Assembly (NCBI GenBank): GCA_014193115.1
Contig: BJHQ01000001.1
Coordinates: forward strand, 1-64,000
Origin: Planctomycetota bacterium
Lineage (GTDB): Bacteria; Planctomycetota; UBA11346
Direction of reading: 5' to 3'
DNA: 64,000 nucleotides
The position numbers were made by a program, and so were the translations under genes. Below the pieces are notes generated by a model that was not told the origin of the DNA, made no database searches, and worked only from the letters and a program-made list of their open reading frames with translations. Shown here one piece after another: positions 1-8,476 of this stretch. Positions within the stretch are counted from its first letter, which is position 1. The number at the start of each line of letters is the position of its first letter.

Positions 1-2
1 TA

Positions 3-562
3 CCGCGCCGCGAAATCATCGAGGCGATCCACCAGATCACGCAGTCTTGCGTGAAGACACGGGGGATCGACGACAGGGGATGGACCTGGGGATCATGGCG
101 GCTCTCCGTGGAGCGGGTGGTGCATTTGCTTGATATTATACTGAACTATTGGAGTTTCGTTGAGTACGATTATGTAGAATTAAAAGCATAGGATTAAATG
201 AAGTTAAGATTATCGACACGGTAAAGAATATTTTCACACTAAGACACGTATTAATTCATGGATATACAATTGACGCGGATCCGGAGGGGGCTAAATTATC
301 GGGGTTTCCCAGTTTGAATAATTTACGTGTGCAAATTGCAAAACGTTATGACTTTCCAAGTGATTCTGATTTTAGATTTGACATCGTATTGAACTGCAAT
401 ATGATTTTCAATGATTTCACATTGGATATTTTTAATGATGTAATTAGACTAAAAAATATTATAACACCAATTAGAACGACACTCAGTTCAAGTATGATAG
501 AGCATATGAGGGATAATTTAATTAAACGAAATTTAGAAAATGCGATTATAAAGAATGCCTGA
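3..562 (+). pseudogene. Frameshifted hypothetical gene (5' end outside window) with HEPN-like RX4H motif
   Basis: An open frame runs from the window edge to a TAG at 189-191. A second frame, open from 164, continues to TGA at 562. The second frame has no ATG or GTG near its beginning, only a TTG at 314, and its sequence reads as a natural continuation. The simplest reading is one gene broken by a one-base shift in the A-run at 182-185. The joined product would be about 185 residues plus a missing N-terminus. The downstream part contains TLRHVLIHG, whose R-x4-H spacing and trailing G match the HEPN ribonuclease signature; this is motif-level similarity only. GC falls abruptly near 130, so the AT-rich portion looks acquired. 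It could instead be two short unrelated frames, or a sequencing error in a live gene. Confidence 0.45.
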
Positions 563-659
563 CAAGTCGATGCGCCTGGGGTAGTATCGGATTTTAACGG
601 AAAAAGTGGTCTAAACCCAACCGGGTGACGCTGAGCGCCAACCCAAGACAAGGCAAACC

Positions 660-1409
660 ATGAAAAAACTCATTGTCATCACAACTATCATTGCATCAAT
701 AGTAATATTTGGTGCTGTGGGATTGGCGAATTTTGCAAGAAAAGGTCCCATAACAAAAAATGATACCGTATCGGACAAAAGGGGAATGCTATTTAATGAT
801 ATAAATAATCGCATAACAAGTTTTCATGGCGAAAATGGATTTGGAAATAACCCTGCCGCCATTAAAATGGCGAAAATATTTAGCGATAAGATAACCGTTA
901 TTAGAAATGAAATGTTCTCCAAAGGGAAAGAAAGCGCTTTGTCATTAACATCGGGAAATTTCATGACCTATTGCCACACAAATAATGATACGGTCATCTA
1001 TCTATGTCATGTACCGCAATTAAGAAAATTCGATTCCGAGGCAAAGGGTTCGTTAAATCAATACGCATGGCTACTTGCTAAGAATACCATTTCAGAAGAA
1101 ATCAAGGAATTCAAAGGCAATGTCATCGTTGGATTAAGGGGCGTGATCATCTACGACAAGTTTATGTTTGGAAATATGACCAATGAAATGGTACAGGAAT
1201 ACAGTAGTGACGAAGGCAAGAAAATGATAGAAACAATTTTAGTGAAGAAAATCGTTAACGCCCAACAAGGCGCTGTACCGGAGCCGGCGACGGTAGACGG
1301 TTCTGCTACACAATCGTCCATCTCGCCTGCTTCCGGTTCTGCTACACAATCGTCCATCCCGCCGGCCCCCGGTTCTGAAACGCAATCGTCCATCCCGCCG
1401 ACCCGCTGA
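660..1409 (+). CDS. Hypothetical membrane-anchored or exported protein with C-terminal Ser/Pro repeat tail
   Basis: 249 residues, no family recognised. The N-terminus (MKK followed by an Ile/Val/Ala-rich stretch to about residue 26) is a signal anchor or signal peptide, so the rest should lie outside the cytoplasm. The middle is charged, lysine-rich and rich in Asn, matching the low GC. The last 35 or so residues are three imperfect copies of a 12-residue unit, (G)SATQSSIxPAx, encoded by 36-bp direct repeats at about 1302-1406. ATG at 660 is preceded by an AAGG-like purine stretch. It sits on the same strand as two more exported unknowns. No function can be assigned. Confidence 0.6.
   Translation: MKKLIVITTIIASIVIFGAVGLANFARKGPITKNDTVSDKRGMLFNDINNRITSFHGENGFGNNPAAIKMAKIFSDKITVIRNEMFSKGKESALSLTSGNFMTYCHTNNDTVIYLCHVPQLRKFDSEAKGSLNQYAWLLAKNTISEEIKEFKGNVIVGLRGVIIYDKFMFGNMTNEMVQEYSSDEGKKMIETILVKKIVNAQQGAVPEPATVDGSATQSSISPASGSATQSSIPPAPGSETQSSIPPTR
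1302..1406 (+). repeat. 36-bp coding direct repeat, about three copies
   Basis: Units begin at about 1302, 1338 and 1374 and share GGTTCTGCTACACAATCGTC with minor changes. They encode the Ser/Thr/Pro tail of the 660-1409 protein. GC rises sharply relative to the rest of that gene, so the tail may have been added after the AT-rich gene arrived. Confidence 0.8.
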
Positions 1410-1473
1410 GCTTTGACGCTGGGCTCTTAACTGTTTGGTGAAGGCGATCAACACATAACAACGGAAAAAGTAA

Positions 1474-2004
1474 GTGAAAACAAACGCCATCATTATTCTC
1501 TCTCTCACGCTAAGTGCTGCTTTCTGTCTGGACACCGAATATTCAAACGAGCAAAGTGGGGTAAGAATGAAAATAATCGGTCTGGATAGTAAATTACCGA
1601 TGTTGCGAATAGAAAATAAAGGCCGCTTTACCTTGGCCATTCGAAATAACACATCACTTGCTGTGTCCATTTACAAAGATAACATCAGAGTCAGGGGAAA
1701 CGAATCGAAAGAATTCGTTGTGGCCAATGGCGCAAGACCCAGAAACGATGAAGTAATAACCATATTGTCACCGGAATCGAACCTCGAAATTCCTTTTCGA
1801 GGGATTTATTTTAATATACGCGATGAGGGACTTGGCGAAAATCTGAATTGGGATGAAGGAATTGCAAAGCTGAATCCGGGTTCATACAGGATCAGATTTT
1901 CATCGAATGGCTTAGGGCTATCGGTATTGGATAGAAACACGACTCCTTTTAAGGTAAATTTCGACATTCCTGAATTTACCTATGAAATTGGATCGTCAAA
2001 ATAA
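1474..2004 (+). CDS. Hypothetical exported protein
   Basis: 176 residues starting at GTG 1474, with a clear signal peptide (MKTNAIIILSLTLSAAFC, cleavage near residue 18). The mature part is hydrophilic and beta-rich in appearance, with many Asn, Arg and Glu residues and no recognised motif. The Cys at the end of the hydrophobic stretch does not fit a good lipobox (AAFC), so a secreted periplasmic protein is more likely than a lipoprotein. It lies 64 bp after the preceding exported protein in the same AT-rich patch and may be co-transcribed with it. Confidence 0.55.
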   Translation: MKTNAIIILSLTLSAAFCLDTEYSNEQSGVRMKIIGLDSKLPMLRIENKGRFTLAIRNNTSLAVSIYKDNIRVRGNESKEFVVANGARPRNDEVITILSPESNLEIPFRGIYFNIRDEGLGENLNWDEGIAKLNPGSYRIRFSSNGLGLSVLDRNTTPFKVNFDIPEFTYEIGSSK

Positions 2005-2148
2005 CCATTATATTGTATGCTTGTTCCATTCTCGCAATCCGCCCTACAGGTCGATGTGCGGGAGCCGAACAATAACCACGTCATGATCATCACATCCCGG
2101 CCGGGTGATCATTGGCTGTGGCCGTGAAATGATAGTACACTCTTCATC

Positions 2149-2586
2149 ATGAACGCGATTCATCAGGTACTCCTCGTCACAGGCGTGCTCACCTGCTGTG
2201 GATCGTGCACAAGGGTGTCATCAGATGACAAATCATTGCATGCCTACCAAATCATAGCCTCCACTTTTCCGCTCGGATCAGAGGTCAAGGCAGTTGCATT
2301 ACGGCTCCCGTCCATGGAACCGCAGATGTATTGCACCAGTGGTGGAATAACCGTAACCGAATATCAGGTGAGTCCGGGAATTCTGGTAAGGATGTGCTTT
2401 CATCATCAAACAAAAGTGACGGTTTCTGATGTCCAGGTAACGTCGACAACAAGACCAATCCGCAGATATGAGCATGTCTATAAATATGACGTTCAGGAAA
2501 GCGAGCCGGCCGTCCAACCGGGCGATCCATCGGAGCCGGTGTCGAACGATTCCCCTTCTGCATCCTCATTTCCGCCGGCCGGGTGA
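2149..2586 (+). CDS. Hypothetical lipoprotein-like small protein
   Basis: 145 residues. The N-terminus has a hydrophobic stretch followed by a Cys-rich segment (LTCCGSC, about residues 14-20), which suggests an exported protein, possibly lipidated, although the lipobox is not canonical. The C-terminus is a low-complexity Pro/Ser/Pro-Gly tail like that of the 660-1409 protein. There is no catalytic motif. It is the last gene of the AT-rich patch; its GC is intermediate between the patch and the surrounding genome. Function unknown. Confidence 0.5.
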   Translation: MNAIHQVLLVTGVLTCCGSCTRVSSDDKSLHAYQIIASTFPLGSEVKAVALRLPSMEPQMYCTSGGITVTEYQVSPGILVRMCFHHQTKVTVSDVQVTSTTRPIRRYEHVYKYDVQESEPAVQPGDPSEPVSNDSPSASSFPPAG

Positions 2587-2595
2587 ACGCTGACC

Positions 2596-3177
2596 GTGGG
2601 CAGCGAGATGCACGATCGCACGGATCGCATCGTGTCCAACCGGCTGATTCTCCAGTTGGTTGGATTGGAGGTGCTTCGCTGCTTCGCCAGCGGAGATCGG
2701 CCCGGCGCCAGGAAGAATGCTGACTTTGTCATCAGCGACCAATGCCCCTTATTCAATCTGCCCAGGGTGGGGAAACGTCTTCAACTGATTGACCAAGACG
2801 CTGACCAGCATGCCTGGATGTACCGGGCCATCATCAACCAGGCCAACAACACCATGGTGGGATACATCAGTTTCCATCATCGACCGCCGGATCCGGATTT
2901 GAGTAGTTTTTATGATCCAACGCTTGGCCATGCGGTTGAACTGGGTTACGCCATCGAACCAGACCATCGGAGAAACGGTTTTGCCACCGAAGCCGTCCAG
3001 GCCATGATGTCCTGGGCGTATGCGCGGGAAGGAATCAAGTCGTTCATCCTCACCATCGGACACCGAAACGGCCCCTCGCTGGCCATGGCGGAACGGATCG
3101 GATACCGCAGGATAGGAACGAGAATGGATGACGAAGATGGTCTGGAATATGTCTATCACGCAACGCACTCATCGTAA
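2596..3177 (+). CDS. GNAT-family N-acetyltransferase (RimJ/RimL-like)
   Basis: 193 residues from GTG 2596; an in-frame ATG at 2608 is an alternative start. The arrangement fits the ribosomal-protein-acetyltransferase-like branch of GNAT: an N-terminal half with a beta-strand and VGYISFHH, then ELGYAIEPDHRRNGFATEA carrying the acetyl-CoA pyrophosphate-binding R/Q-x-x-G-x-A-type loop (RRNGFA), and a C-terminal segment ending NGPSLAMAERIGYRRIG, the usual N-xxS-xxxxEKxGF-type end. The acceptor substrate cannot be told from sequence. Its last ~85 bp are duplicated twice downstream as part of a 365-bp tandem repeat, so the native 3' end is linked to repeat expansion. Confidence 0.85.
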   Translation: MGSEMHDRTDRIVSNRLILQLVGLEVLRCFASGDRPGARKNADFVISDQCPLFNLPRVGKRLQLIDQDADQHAWMYRAIINQANNTMVGYISFHHRPPDPDLSSFYDPTLGHAVELGYAIEPDHRRNGFATEAVQAMMSWAYAREGIKSFILTIGHRNGPSLAMAERIGYRRIGTRMDDEDGLEYVYHATHSS

Positions 3178-4198
3178 AAGGCGCGCAAGAATACGTTGCG
3201 AACTGCATTACGGTCGAGCGTCCCGGAGGGACGCAGCGATACCAGCCCGGGGCTTCAGCCCCGGGTCGGGTTCACCGGAAGGTGGAAGTCCCGTAGGGAC
3301 GGCTGAATATTCTGTGGGCGTCAGCCCGCAGGCTCCGCGTCATGCGAAGATTGGTTACAGGAGACGACTCAGCCGTCCCTACGGGACGGTTCTCACTCGC
3401 GGCCATACCCGGGGTTGAAACCCCGGGCTCATCTCGTGGCGTCCCTACGGGACTGCGGCGGATCGGATTCCGCAGGATCGGAACGAGAATGGATGACGAA
3501 GACGGTCTGGAATATGTCTATCATGCAACGCACTCATCGTAAAAGGCACGCAAGAATACGTTGCGAACTGCTTTACGGTCGAGCGTCCCGGAGGGACGCA
3601 GCGATACCAGCCCGGGGCTTCAGCCCCGGGTCGGATTCACCGGAAGGTGGAAGTCCCGTAGGGACGGCTGAATATTCTGTGGGCGTCAGCCCGCAGGCTC
3701 CGCGTCGTGCGCGGGTTGGTATCATGAGACGACTCAGCCGTCCCTACGGGACTGTCCTCACTTGCCACCATACCCGGGGTTGAAACCCCGGGCTCATCTC
3801 GTGGCGTCCCTACGGGACTGCGGCGGATCGGATTCCGCAGGATAGGAACGAGAATGGATGACGAAGATGGTCTGGAATATGTCTATCACGCAACGCACTC
3901 ATCGTAAAAGGCGCGCAAGAATACGTTGCGAACTGCCTTACGGTCGAGCGTCCCGGAGGGACGATGCCATACCAGCCCGGGGCTTCAGCCGGCTTCAGCC
4001 CCGGGTCGGATTCACCGGAAGGTGGAAGTCCCGTAGGGACGGCTGAATGTTCTGCGGGATTCACCCCGCAGGCTCCGCGTCGTGCGAAGGTTGGTATCAT
4101 GAGACGATTCAGCCGTCACTACGGGACTGTCCTCACTTGCCGCCATACCCGGGGTTGAAACCCCGGGCTCATCTCGGGGCGTCCCTACGGGACTCGGA
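3093..4198. repeat. Tandem triplication (period 365 bp) of GNAT 3' end plus palindromic repeats
   Basis: The coding tail of the GNAT gene recurs with the same internal ATGGATGACGAAGA at 3124, 3489 and 3854, exactly 365 bp apart. Each unit then carries nested palindromes: GTCCCGGAGGGAC, CCCGGGGCTTCAGCCCCGGG, GTCCCGTAGGGAC, GTCCCTACGGGAC and GGGGTTGAAACCCC. Copies 2 and 3 preserve the last ~27 codons and stop of the gene but have no start, so they are remnants rather than genes. Copy 3 has an extra 10-bp GGCTTCAGCC duplication inside the CCGGGGC palindrome. A short trace of the next unit (CGGATTGCAGG) follows at about 4195. No separate gene is visible in this stretch. Confidence 0.9.
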
Positions 4199-4260
4199 TT
4201 GCAGGGCGATCAGGTCGGCCAGGATGCCGCGCACGTCGCGAATCGAGATCCGCGGGATAA

Positions 4261-4298
4261 AATCCGCTTCGCGGATTCGTTCTTCGCGAAAGCGAATC
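4261..4298 (-). terminator. Hairpin pair just downstream of the DUF1552 gene
   Basis: AATCCGC-TTC-GCGGATT (4261-4277) is a perfect 7-bp stem with a 3-nt loop. It overlaps a second nested palindrome, GATTCG...CGAATC (4274-4298), around TTCGCGAA. It lies directly after the stop of the minus-strand gene ending at 4300. There is no long U-tract, so intrinsic termination is plausible but not certain. Confidence 0.45.
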
Positions 4299-4299
4299 G

Positions 4300-5691
4300 T
4301 CAGGCCGCCAGTTCGTCGAGCGTCCGTCGGCTTTCGCCGAAGCCCGCCGCCGGCACGTCCATCCGTTCGCTGATCGTGCGCAGCAGGTCCGAGACGCTGG
4401 ACGCGTCGGGCGCGAGTTTGATCGGCGGCGGTGCCGCGGCGTTGACTGGGGCGAGCGGTGGGTGGTTGTTGAACACCAGATGGCGGCCCTGGACGAAGCC
4501 GAGGCCTTCGCCGCCGGCCAGGATGAGCGGCAGGTTGTCGCTGCGGTGCATCGCCGGCCAGGACATGCCGCGGCCGAAGAAGACCGCGGTGTTGCGCAGC
4601 AGGTCCTGGCCGCCTTCCGACGTCCCGGCCAGGCGTTGCAGGAACGTGGTCAGGCGGGAATGCCAGAACCGGTCATAGGTATCGAGTACCGCATATTCCT
4701 TGGGCTTCTTTTCAGCGATTTCGTCATTGGTGGCGTGGCCCTGGCCGTGCCAGTCCTTGCCTCCGTCCAGGGCCTTGAGCGGGCCGCCACCTTCCGAGCG
4801 GGTGGTCGTGATGCTGACCACGCGGGTGCAGTCGAACTGAAACGCCAATACGACCAATTCGAACAGGGTGTCGACATAGGCGGTGTGGTCGGCGTCCTTG
4901 AAGGGATCAGCTTGCAAGTGCAGCCGGGTCTGATCGATCGCGCCATGCGCCCGCTGCTTGAAGCTTTGATCGGCCTGCACCCGCTTTTCGATCGAGCGCA
5001 CCGAATCCAGGTATTCATCCAGCTTGCGCTGATCCGATCCACCGAGCTCGGCGCGCTTGGCTTTGGCCTGGTCGGCGACCAGGTCGAGGATGCTGCCGCG
5101 GTGGGCCATCCGCCCGTTGGGATCGGCGCCGGTCAGGTCGTCGAAGATCGCCTTCAGATCGAAGTCGGCGAGGACCGGCTGGCCGGTCGCGTCGAACGAG
5201 CTGGTCATCCGCCCACCATCGGCGCCGAGGACCAGGCTCGGCCAACGGGTTTTCTCACCGATGGCGTTGGCGATGTGCTGATCGATCGAGATCGTGTTGG
5301 GCCGGACTGCGGTGTGCTTGCTGGCGACCCCGACGCCTGTGGCGTTGCAGGTCAGCAGATAGGCCCATTCCTCATGGCCGCCTTTGATTTTCCGGTGTTG
5401 CAGCCCCGAGAGGATGCTCAGCCGGTCGCGCACCGGGGCGAGGGGTTGCAAGGTGTCGCTCAGCGCAAAGTCCTTGCCGGCGGTTTCCGGATGGAACTTC
5501 CACATGTTCACACCATTGGGGAGGAACACGAAAACAGCGCGTTTGGGCGGCGCCGTCGCCGCAGCGCCTGGCTCGCCGGATTCCAGCCAGGGCAGGGCGA
5601 GGCAGACGCCGGCGGCGCGCAGGAACGTGCGCCGGCTGATCCCCGTGGAATGGACTGGTGCTGTCATGTTCGGCATGGCGATCGCCTTCAT
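4300..5691 (-). CDS. DUF1552 family Tat-exported protein
   Basis: 463 residues. A twin-arginine signal (SRRTFLRAAG, residues 19-28) followed by a hydrophobic stretch sends the protein folded across the membrane; M6 or M9 could be the true start. The body matches DUF1552, with the family's opening VFVFLPNGVNMWKFHP and the conserved HEEWAYLLT and SIDQHIA regions. DUF1552 proteins are common in Planctomycetota and Verrucomicrobiota, where they occur next to haem-containing PSCyt/DUF1592 proteins; their biochemical activity is unknown. Its ATG overlaps the stop of the upstream PSCyt gene in an ATGA tetranucleotide, so the two are translationally coupled and probably work together in the periplasm. 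Confidence 0.9.
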   Translation of the reverse strand: MKAIAMPNMTAPVHSTGISRRTFLRAAGVCLALPWLESGEPGAAATAPPKRAVFVFLPNGVNMWKFHPETAGKDFALSDTLQPLAPVRDRLSILSGLQHRKIKGGHEEWAYLLTCNATGVGVASKHTAVRPNTISIDQHIANAIGEKTRWPSLVLGADGGRMTSSFDATGQPVLADFDLKAIFDDLTGADPNGRMAHRGSILDLVADQAKAKRAELGGSDQRKLDEYLDSVRSIEKRVQADQSFKQRAHGAIDQTRLHLQADPFKDADHTAYVDTLFELVVLAFQFDCTRVVSITTTRSEGGGPLKALDGGKDWHGQGHATNDEIAEKKPKEYAVLDTYDRFWHSRLTTFLQRLAGTSEGGQDLLRNTAVFFGRGMSWPAMHRSDNLPLILAGGEGLGFVQGRHLVFNNHPPLAPVNAAAPPPIKLAPDASSVSDLLRTISERMDVPAAGFGESRRTLDELAA

Positions 5692-8291
5692 TTCGTGCGG
5701 AACGGTTCGGAGAGGACCATGGCGGTGAGCAGCGCGCGCAGGCCGCCGCCCTCCTTGGCCGCGGCCGCTTGGATCTGCTTGAGATAGGCGCCATCGCCGT
5801 GGTCGAGCCCGCGGCCGAGGGCGTAGGCGAACAGCCGTTTCGCGAAGGTCTCACTGAACGGAGAACCGTCGCCGGCGAGATGGCGGCGCAGGGCATCCAG
5901 ATCGGCGAAGGCGGTGCTGTCGGGCAGACGGCCTGAGGTGTCCGCCTTCACCGGCACGCCGTCCTTGGTCCGCCGTACCCGGCCGCAGCTATCGTACGAA
6001 TCCCAGGCGAAGCCCAGGGGATCGGTGCGGGTGTGGCAGACCGCGCAGGTCGGGACCGAGATGTGCCGCTCGACGTGCTGGCGGGTGCTGATGTCGGCCA
6101 GCTTACGATCCTCGGCGAGCTGGATGTCGAGGGGCTTGATGTCGGCGTTGCCTGGTGGCGACGGGATGTCGAGGCCGAAGAAGTGCCGGGCCAGGTAGAC
6201 GCCGCGCTTGATCTCGCCGCGCTTCTTGCCACCGGTGGCCGCGGCGATGCAGCTGGACGCGGTGAGCAGTCCGCCGCGACGGTCGGCCGGTGCTGGCACC
6301 TGGCGCCAGGCTGGCCCACGCACGCCATCGATGCCATAGAACCGCGCCATCCGGTCGTTGACCACCACCTGGTCACTTTCGACCAGCCGTGCGACCGGAA
6401 CATCGCCGCGCAGTGCGGACAGCAGCGTCTGGGCCGGTTCTTCAAGCACATCGGCGCGGATCGCCCGTTCATACCACTCGATTTCATTGCCCTGGTCGAT
6501 CCCGCGGATGCTGGTGAAGGCCGGTTCGAGGTGGCTGATGACGTCAAGATCCAGCCATTGCCGAGAGAACTGGCGGCAGAACTCCGCGGCCCGGTCGTGG
6601 TCGGTCAGTCGGCGCACCTGGCGGCGCAGCTCGGCCTCGCTCTTCAGGCTGCCGTCGGCGGCCTTGGCGCGCAGCTCGGCATCGGGTGGACCCGCGGTCA
6701 TCAGGTACGACAGGCGGGCGGCCAGCTCCCACGGATCGAGGGGCTGGCGCTCGGCGGTCTTGCGCTCCATCAGATACCAGGTCTGGGGAGCGATCAGTGC
6801 CGCAGCGATGGTCGTTTTGTAGGCGCTGAGCAGATCGGCTCCGCCGCTGCGGTTGGTCTGATAAAGCGCAAGATACCGGGCGGTTTCGTCCTCGCGCGGC
6901 GGTCGGCGGAAGGCGCGGCCGAGGAAGTCGATCAGCGAACGACGGATGTGGGCAGATTCGTCCTCGCCGGTTTTGGGCGGGGCGAGCACGGTCTCGCTGC
7001 CCGCCGGCCAGGCCGGTTCGGCAACGATCTCCAGGCTCAGCGAGCGGATCAGCAGCAGGCTGCGCGGCGGCGGCGACGGCTTGGCATCCTTCGCCAGTTG
7101 CGCGGGCGGCGGGGTTGGTCCGAGGATCGCCGCCGCATTGTCGAGCTGCACCCGGTACGCCTTGGCGCGGCGGAATAAGGACCATTCGGCGTTGATCAGC
7201 GCCAGCGGGATGTCGAGCACGTACTCGACCGGCGCATCTGCCGGAGCGGTCACCGCGACTTCAGCACAGGGATACAGCACGGTGGCGCCGGTCAGGTTGT
7301 AGGACACCTCGGCCAGGTTCAGGCGCAACCGCGGCGCACCGTCGGTGGCTTCGGCGGTCGCCCCGGCGATGGCCCGCAGGCGCAGAACGCCGCGCTCGGG
7401 AGCGCTCGGGAAGATCACCGAGATGCCTTGCACGCCACCGCCGGTGATCACCGGGTTGCTGCCGATCAAAACGCCCCGCGCCGGATCGATCTGGGTCGCG
7501 GGCTGACGCAGGCCGAACACCGTGAGCTGGGCCGGCTTGGCGCCGGCGAGGGCCGAAGGCACCGCAGCATTGGAGATCTGCGGCACGGCCTTGGCGCGTT
7601 TGTCCTCAGGCAGAGCGGCCACCGTGGCCTGGGCCTTCGCGGCGAGGGCGCACAGATCGATGTCGTAGCGCAGCGGCACGATGGTGCCCGGCCGGGGCAG
7701 GGCGATATCGAGCAGATCCTCGGCCAAATCCAAGCTCCGCCGCAATTGCAGCGCCTGGGTCGTCTGGAGGTTGCTGTCGTTGGCGAAGGCATTGGGCACC
7801 GTATCGCTCGGCAGGCGGCCGGCCAGATCGATGTGGGCGCCGGGGAACGTCAGGCCGAGGAGATCGGTCACGGTGGCGGCGTATTCCTCGCGGGTCAGCC
7901 GGCGCAGCGCCCGCCGGCCGACGCCGCCCCGGGTGACCACGGCGGCGCGGACCGCCGCGGCGTCGATCCAGGCCATGAACTCGACCATGTCGGAGGCGGC
8001 TGGCCGCGGCTCCTTGGTCGGCGGCATGTCGCCCTGGGCGACCAGCCGCTTGGCCGACAGCCAGTGCTCCGCCACCGCCAGATCGCTCAGGTCAGGCGGC
8101 GGCCCATCCAGGCGCAGCCCGGCCTTCTGCTTCGTCGGGCCGTGGCAGGAGAGGCAGTGCTGCTGCACGAATGGGGCGACCTGGCGTTGGTAGTCCGCCA
8201 GGTGGCGGGCGTCGCCCGCCGTGTCTGCCCCCGCAACGGCGGCCAAGGCGAGCAGTCCCAGGGCGCAGCGGATGAGGACCGTCGAGCGCAT
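5688..8291 (-). CDS. Planctomycete-type c-type cytochrome protein (PSCyt1/DUF1587/1592/1595/1588/1585)
   Basis: 867 residues from ATG 8291, chosen because it begins a clean signal peptide (MRSTVLIRCALGLLALAAV); the frame extends 34 residues further upstream without a signal. A CLSCH haem-binding motif at residues 46-50 marks the N-terminal PSCyt1 domain. The middle contains the RRLTREEYAATV segment of DUF1587 and DUF1592/1595-like regions. Near the C-terminus a second CAVCH (about 749-753) followed by RTDPLGFAWDSYD is the DUF1588 signature, and DUF1585 ends the protein. The family is periplasmic and presumed redox-active, often linked to degradation of complex organic matter, but no reaction is established. 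It is coupled by ATGA to the DUF1552 gene. Confidence 0.9.
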   Translation of the reverse strand: MRSTVLIRCALGLLALAAVAGADTAGDARHLADYQRQVAPFVQQHCLSCHGPTKQKAGLRLDGPPPDLSDLAVAEHWLSAKRLVAQGDMPPTKEPRPAASDMVEFMAWIDAAAVRAAVVTRGGVGRRALRRLTREEYAATVTDLLGLTFPGAHIDLAGRLPSDTVPNAFANDSNLQTTQALQLRRSLDLAEDLLDIALPRPGTIVPLRYDIDLCALAAKAQATVAALPEDKRAKAVPQISNAAVPSALAGAKPAQLTVFGLRQPATQIDPARGVLIGSNPVITGGGVQGISVIFPSAPERGVLRLRAIAGATAEATDGAPRLRLNLAEVSYNLTGATVLYPCAEVAVTAPADAPVEYVLDIPLALINAEWSLFRRAKAYRVQLDNAAAILGPTPPPAQLAKDAKPSPPPRSLLLIRSLSLEIVAEPAWPAGSETVLAPPKTGEDESAHIRRSLIDFLGRAFRRPPREDETARYLALYQTNRSGGADLLSAYKTTIAAALIAPQTWYLMERKTAERQPLDPWELAARLSYLMTAGPPDAELRAKAADGSLKSEAELRRQVRRLTDHDRAAEFCRQFSRQWLDLDVISHLEPAFTSIRGIDQGNEIEWYERAIRADVLEEPAQTLLSALRGDVPVARLVESDQVVVNDRMARFYGIDGVRGPAWRQVPAPADRRGGLLTASSCIAAATGGKKRGEIKRGVYLARHFFGLDIPSPPGNADIKPLDIQLAEDRKLADISTRQHVERHISVPTCAVCHTRTDPLGFAWDSYDSCGRVRRTKDGVPVKADTSGRLPDSTAFADLDALRRHLAGDGSPFSETFAKRLFAYALGRGLDHGDGAYLKQIQAAAAKEGGGLRALLTAMVLSEPFRTK

Positions 8292-8476
8292 TGCAGAGCG
8301 TACCTCTGGGTCCCGCACCACGCACGGATCAGAGCCGACGACCGACCGGTGCGCTGGCTGACCTGCGGCAACCGCGAATGGGGAAAAGCGCATGCGGGGA
8401 TGCTACCTTGCCCCAGCGATCTGGATTGCGGCAGATTCCCCTCGAAATGCGACGTGATGACCGCGCAGCGGCCCGA

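Noticed and set aside
3342-4198. Short frames ending like the GNAT protein in repeat copies 2 and 3
   Set aside because: Only the last ~27 codons match the acetyltransferase and there is no start or catalytic part; they are repeat remnants.
4462-5787. Long plus-strand open frame (441 codons) opposite the DUF1552 gene
   Set aside because: Shadow of the minus-strand gene, whose product has clear family and Tat motifs. Such long antisense frames are expected at this GC.
6033-7178. 381-codon plus-strand frame opposite the PSCyt gene
   Set aside because: Antisense of a well-supported gene; it has no motif and no signal.
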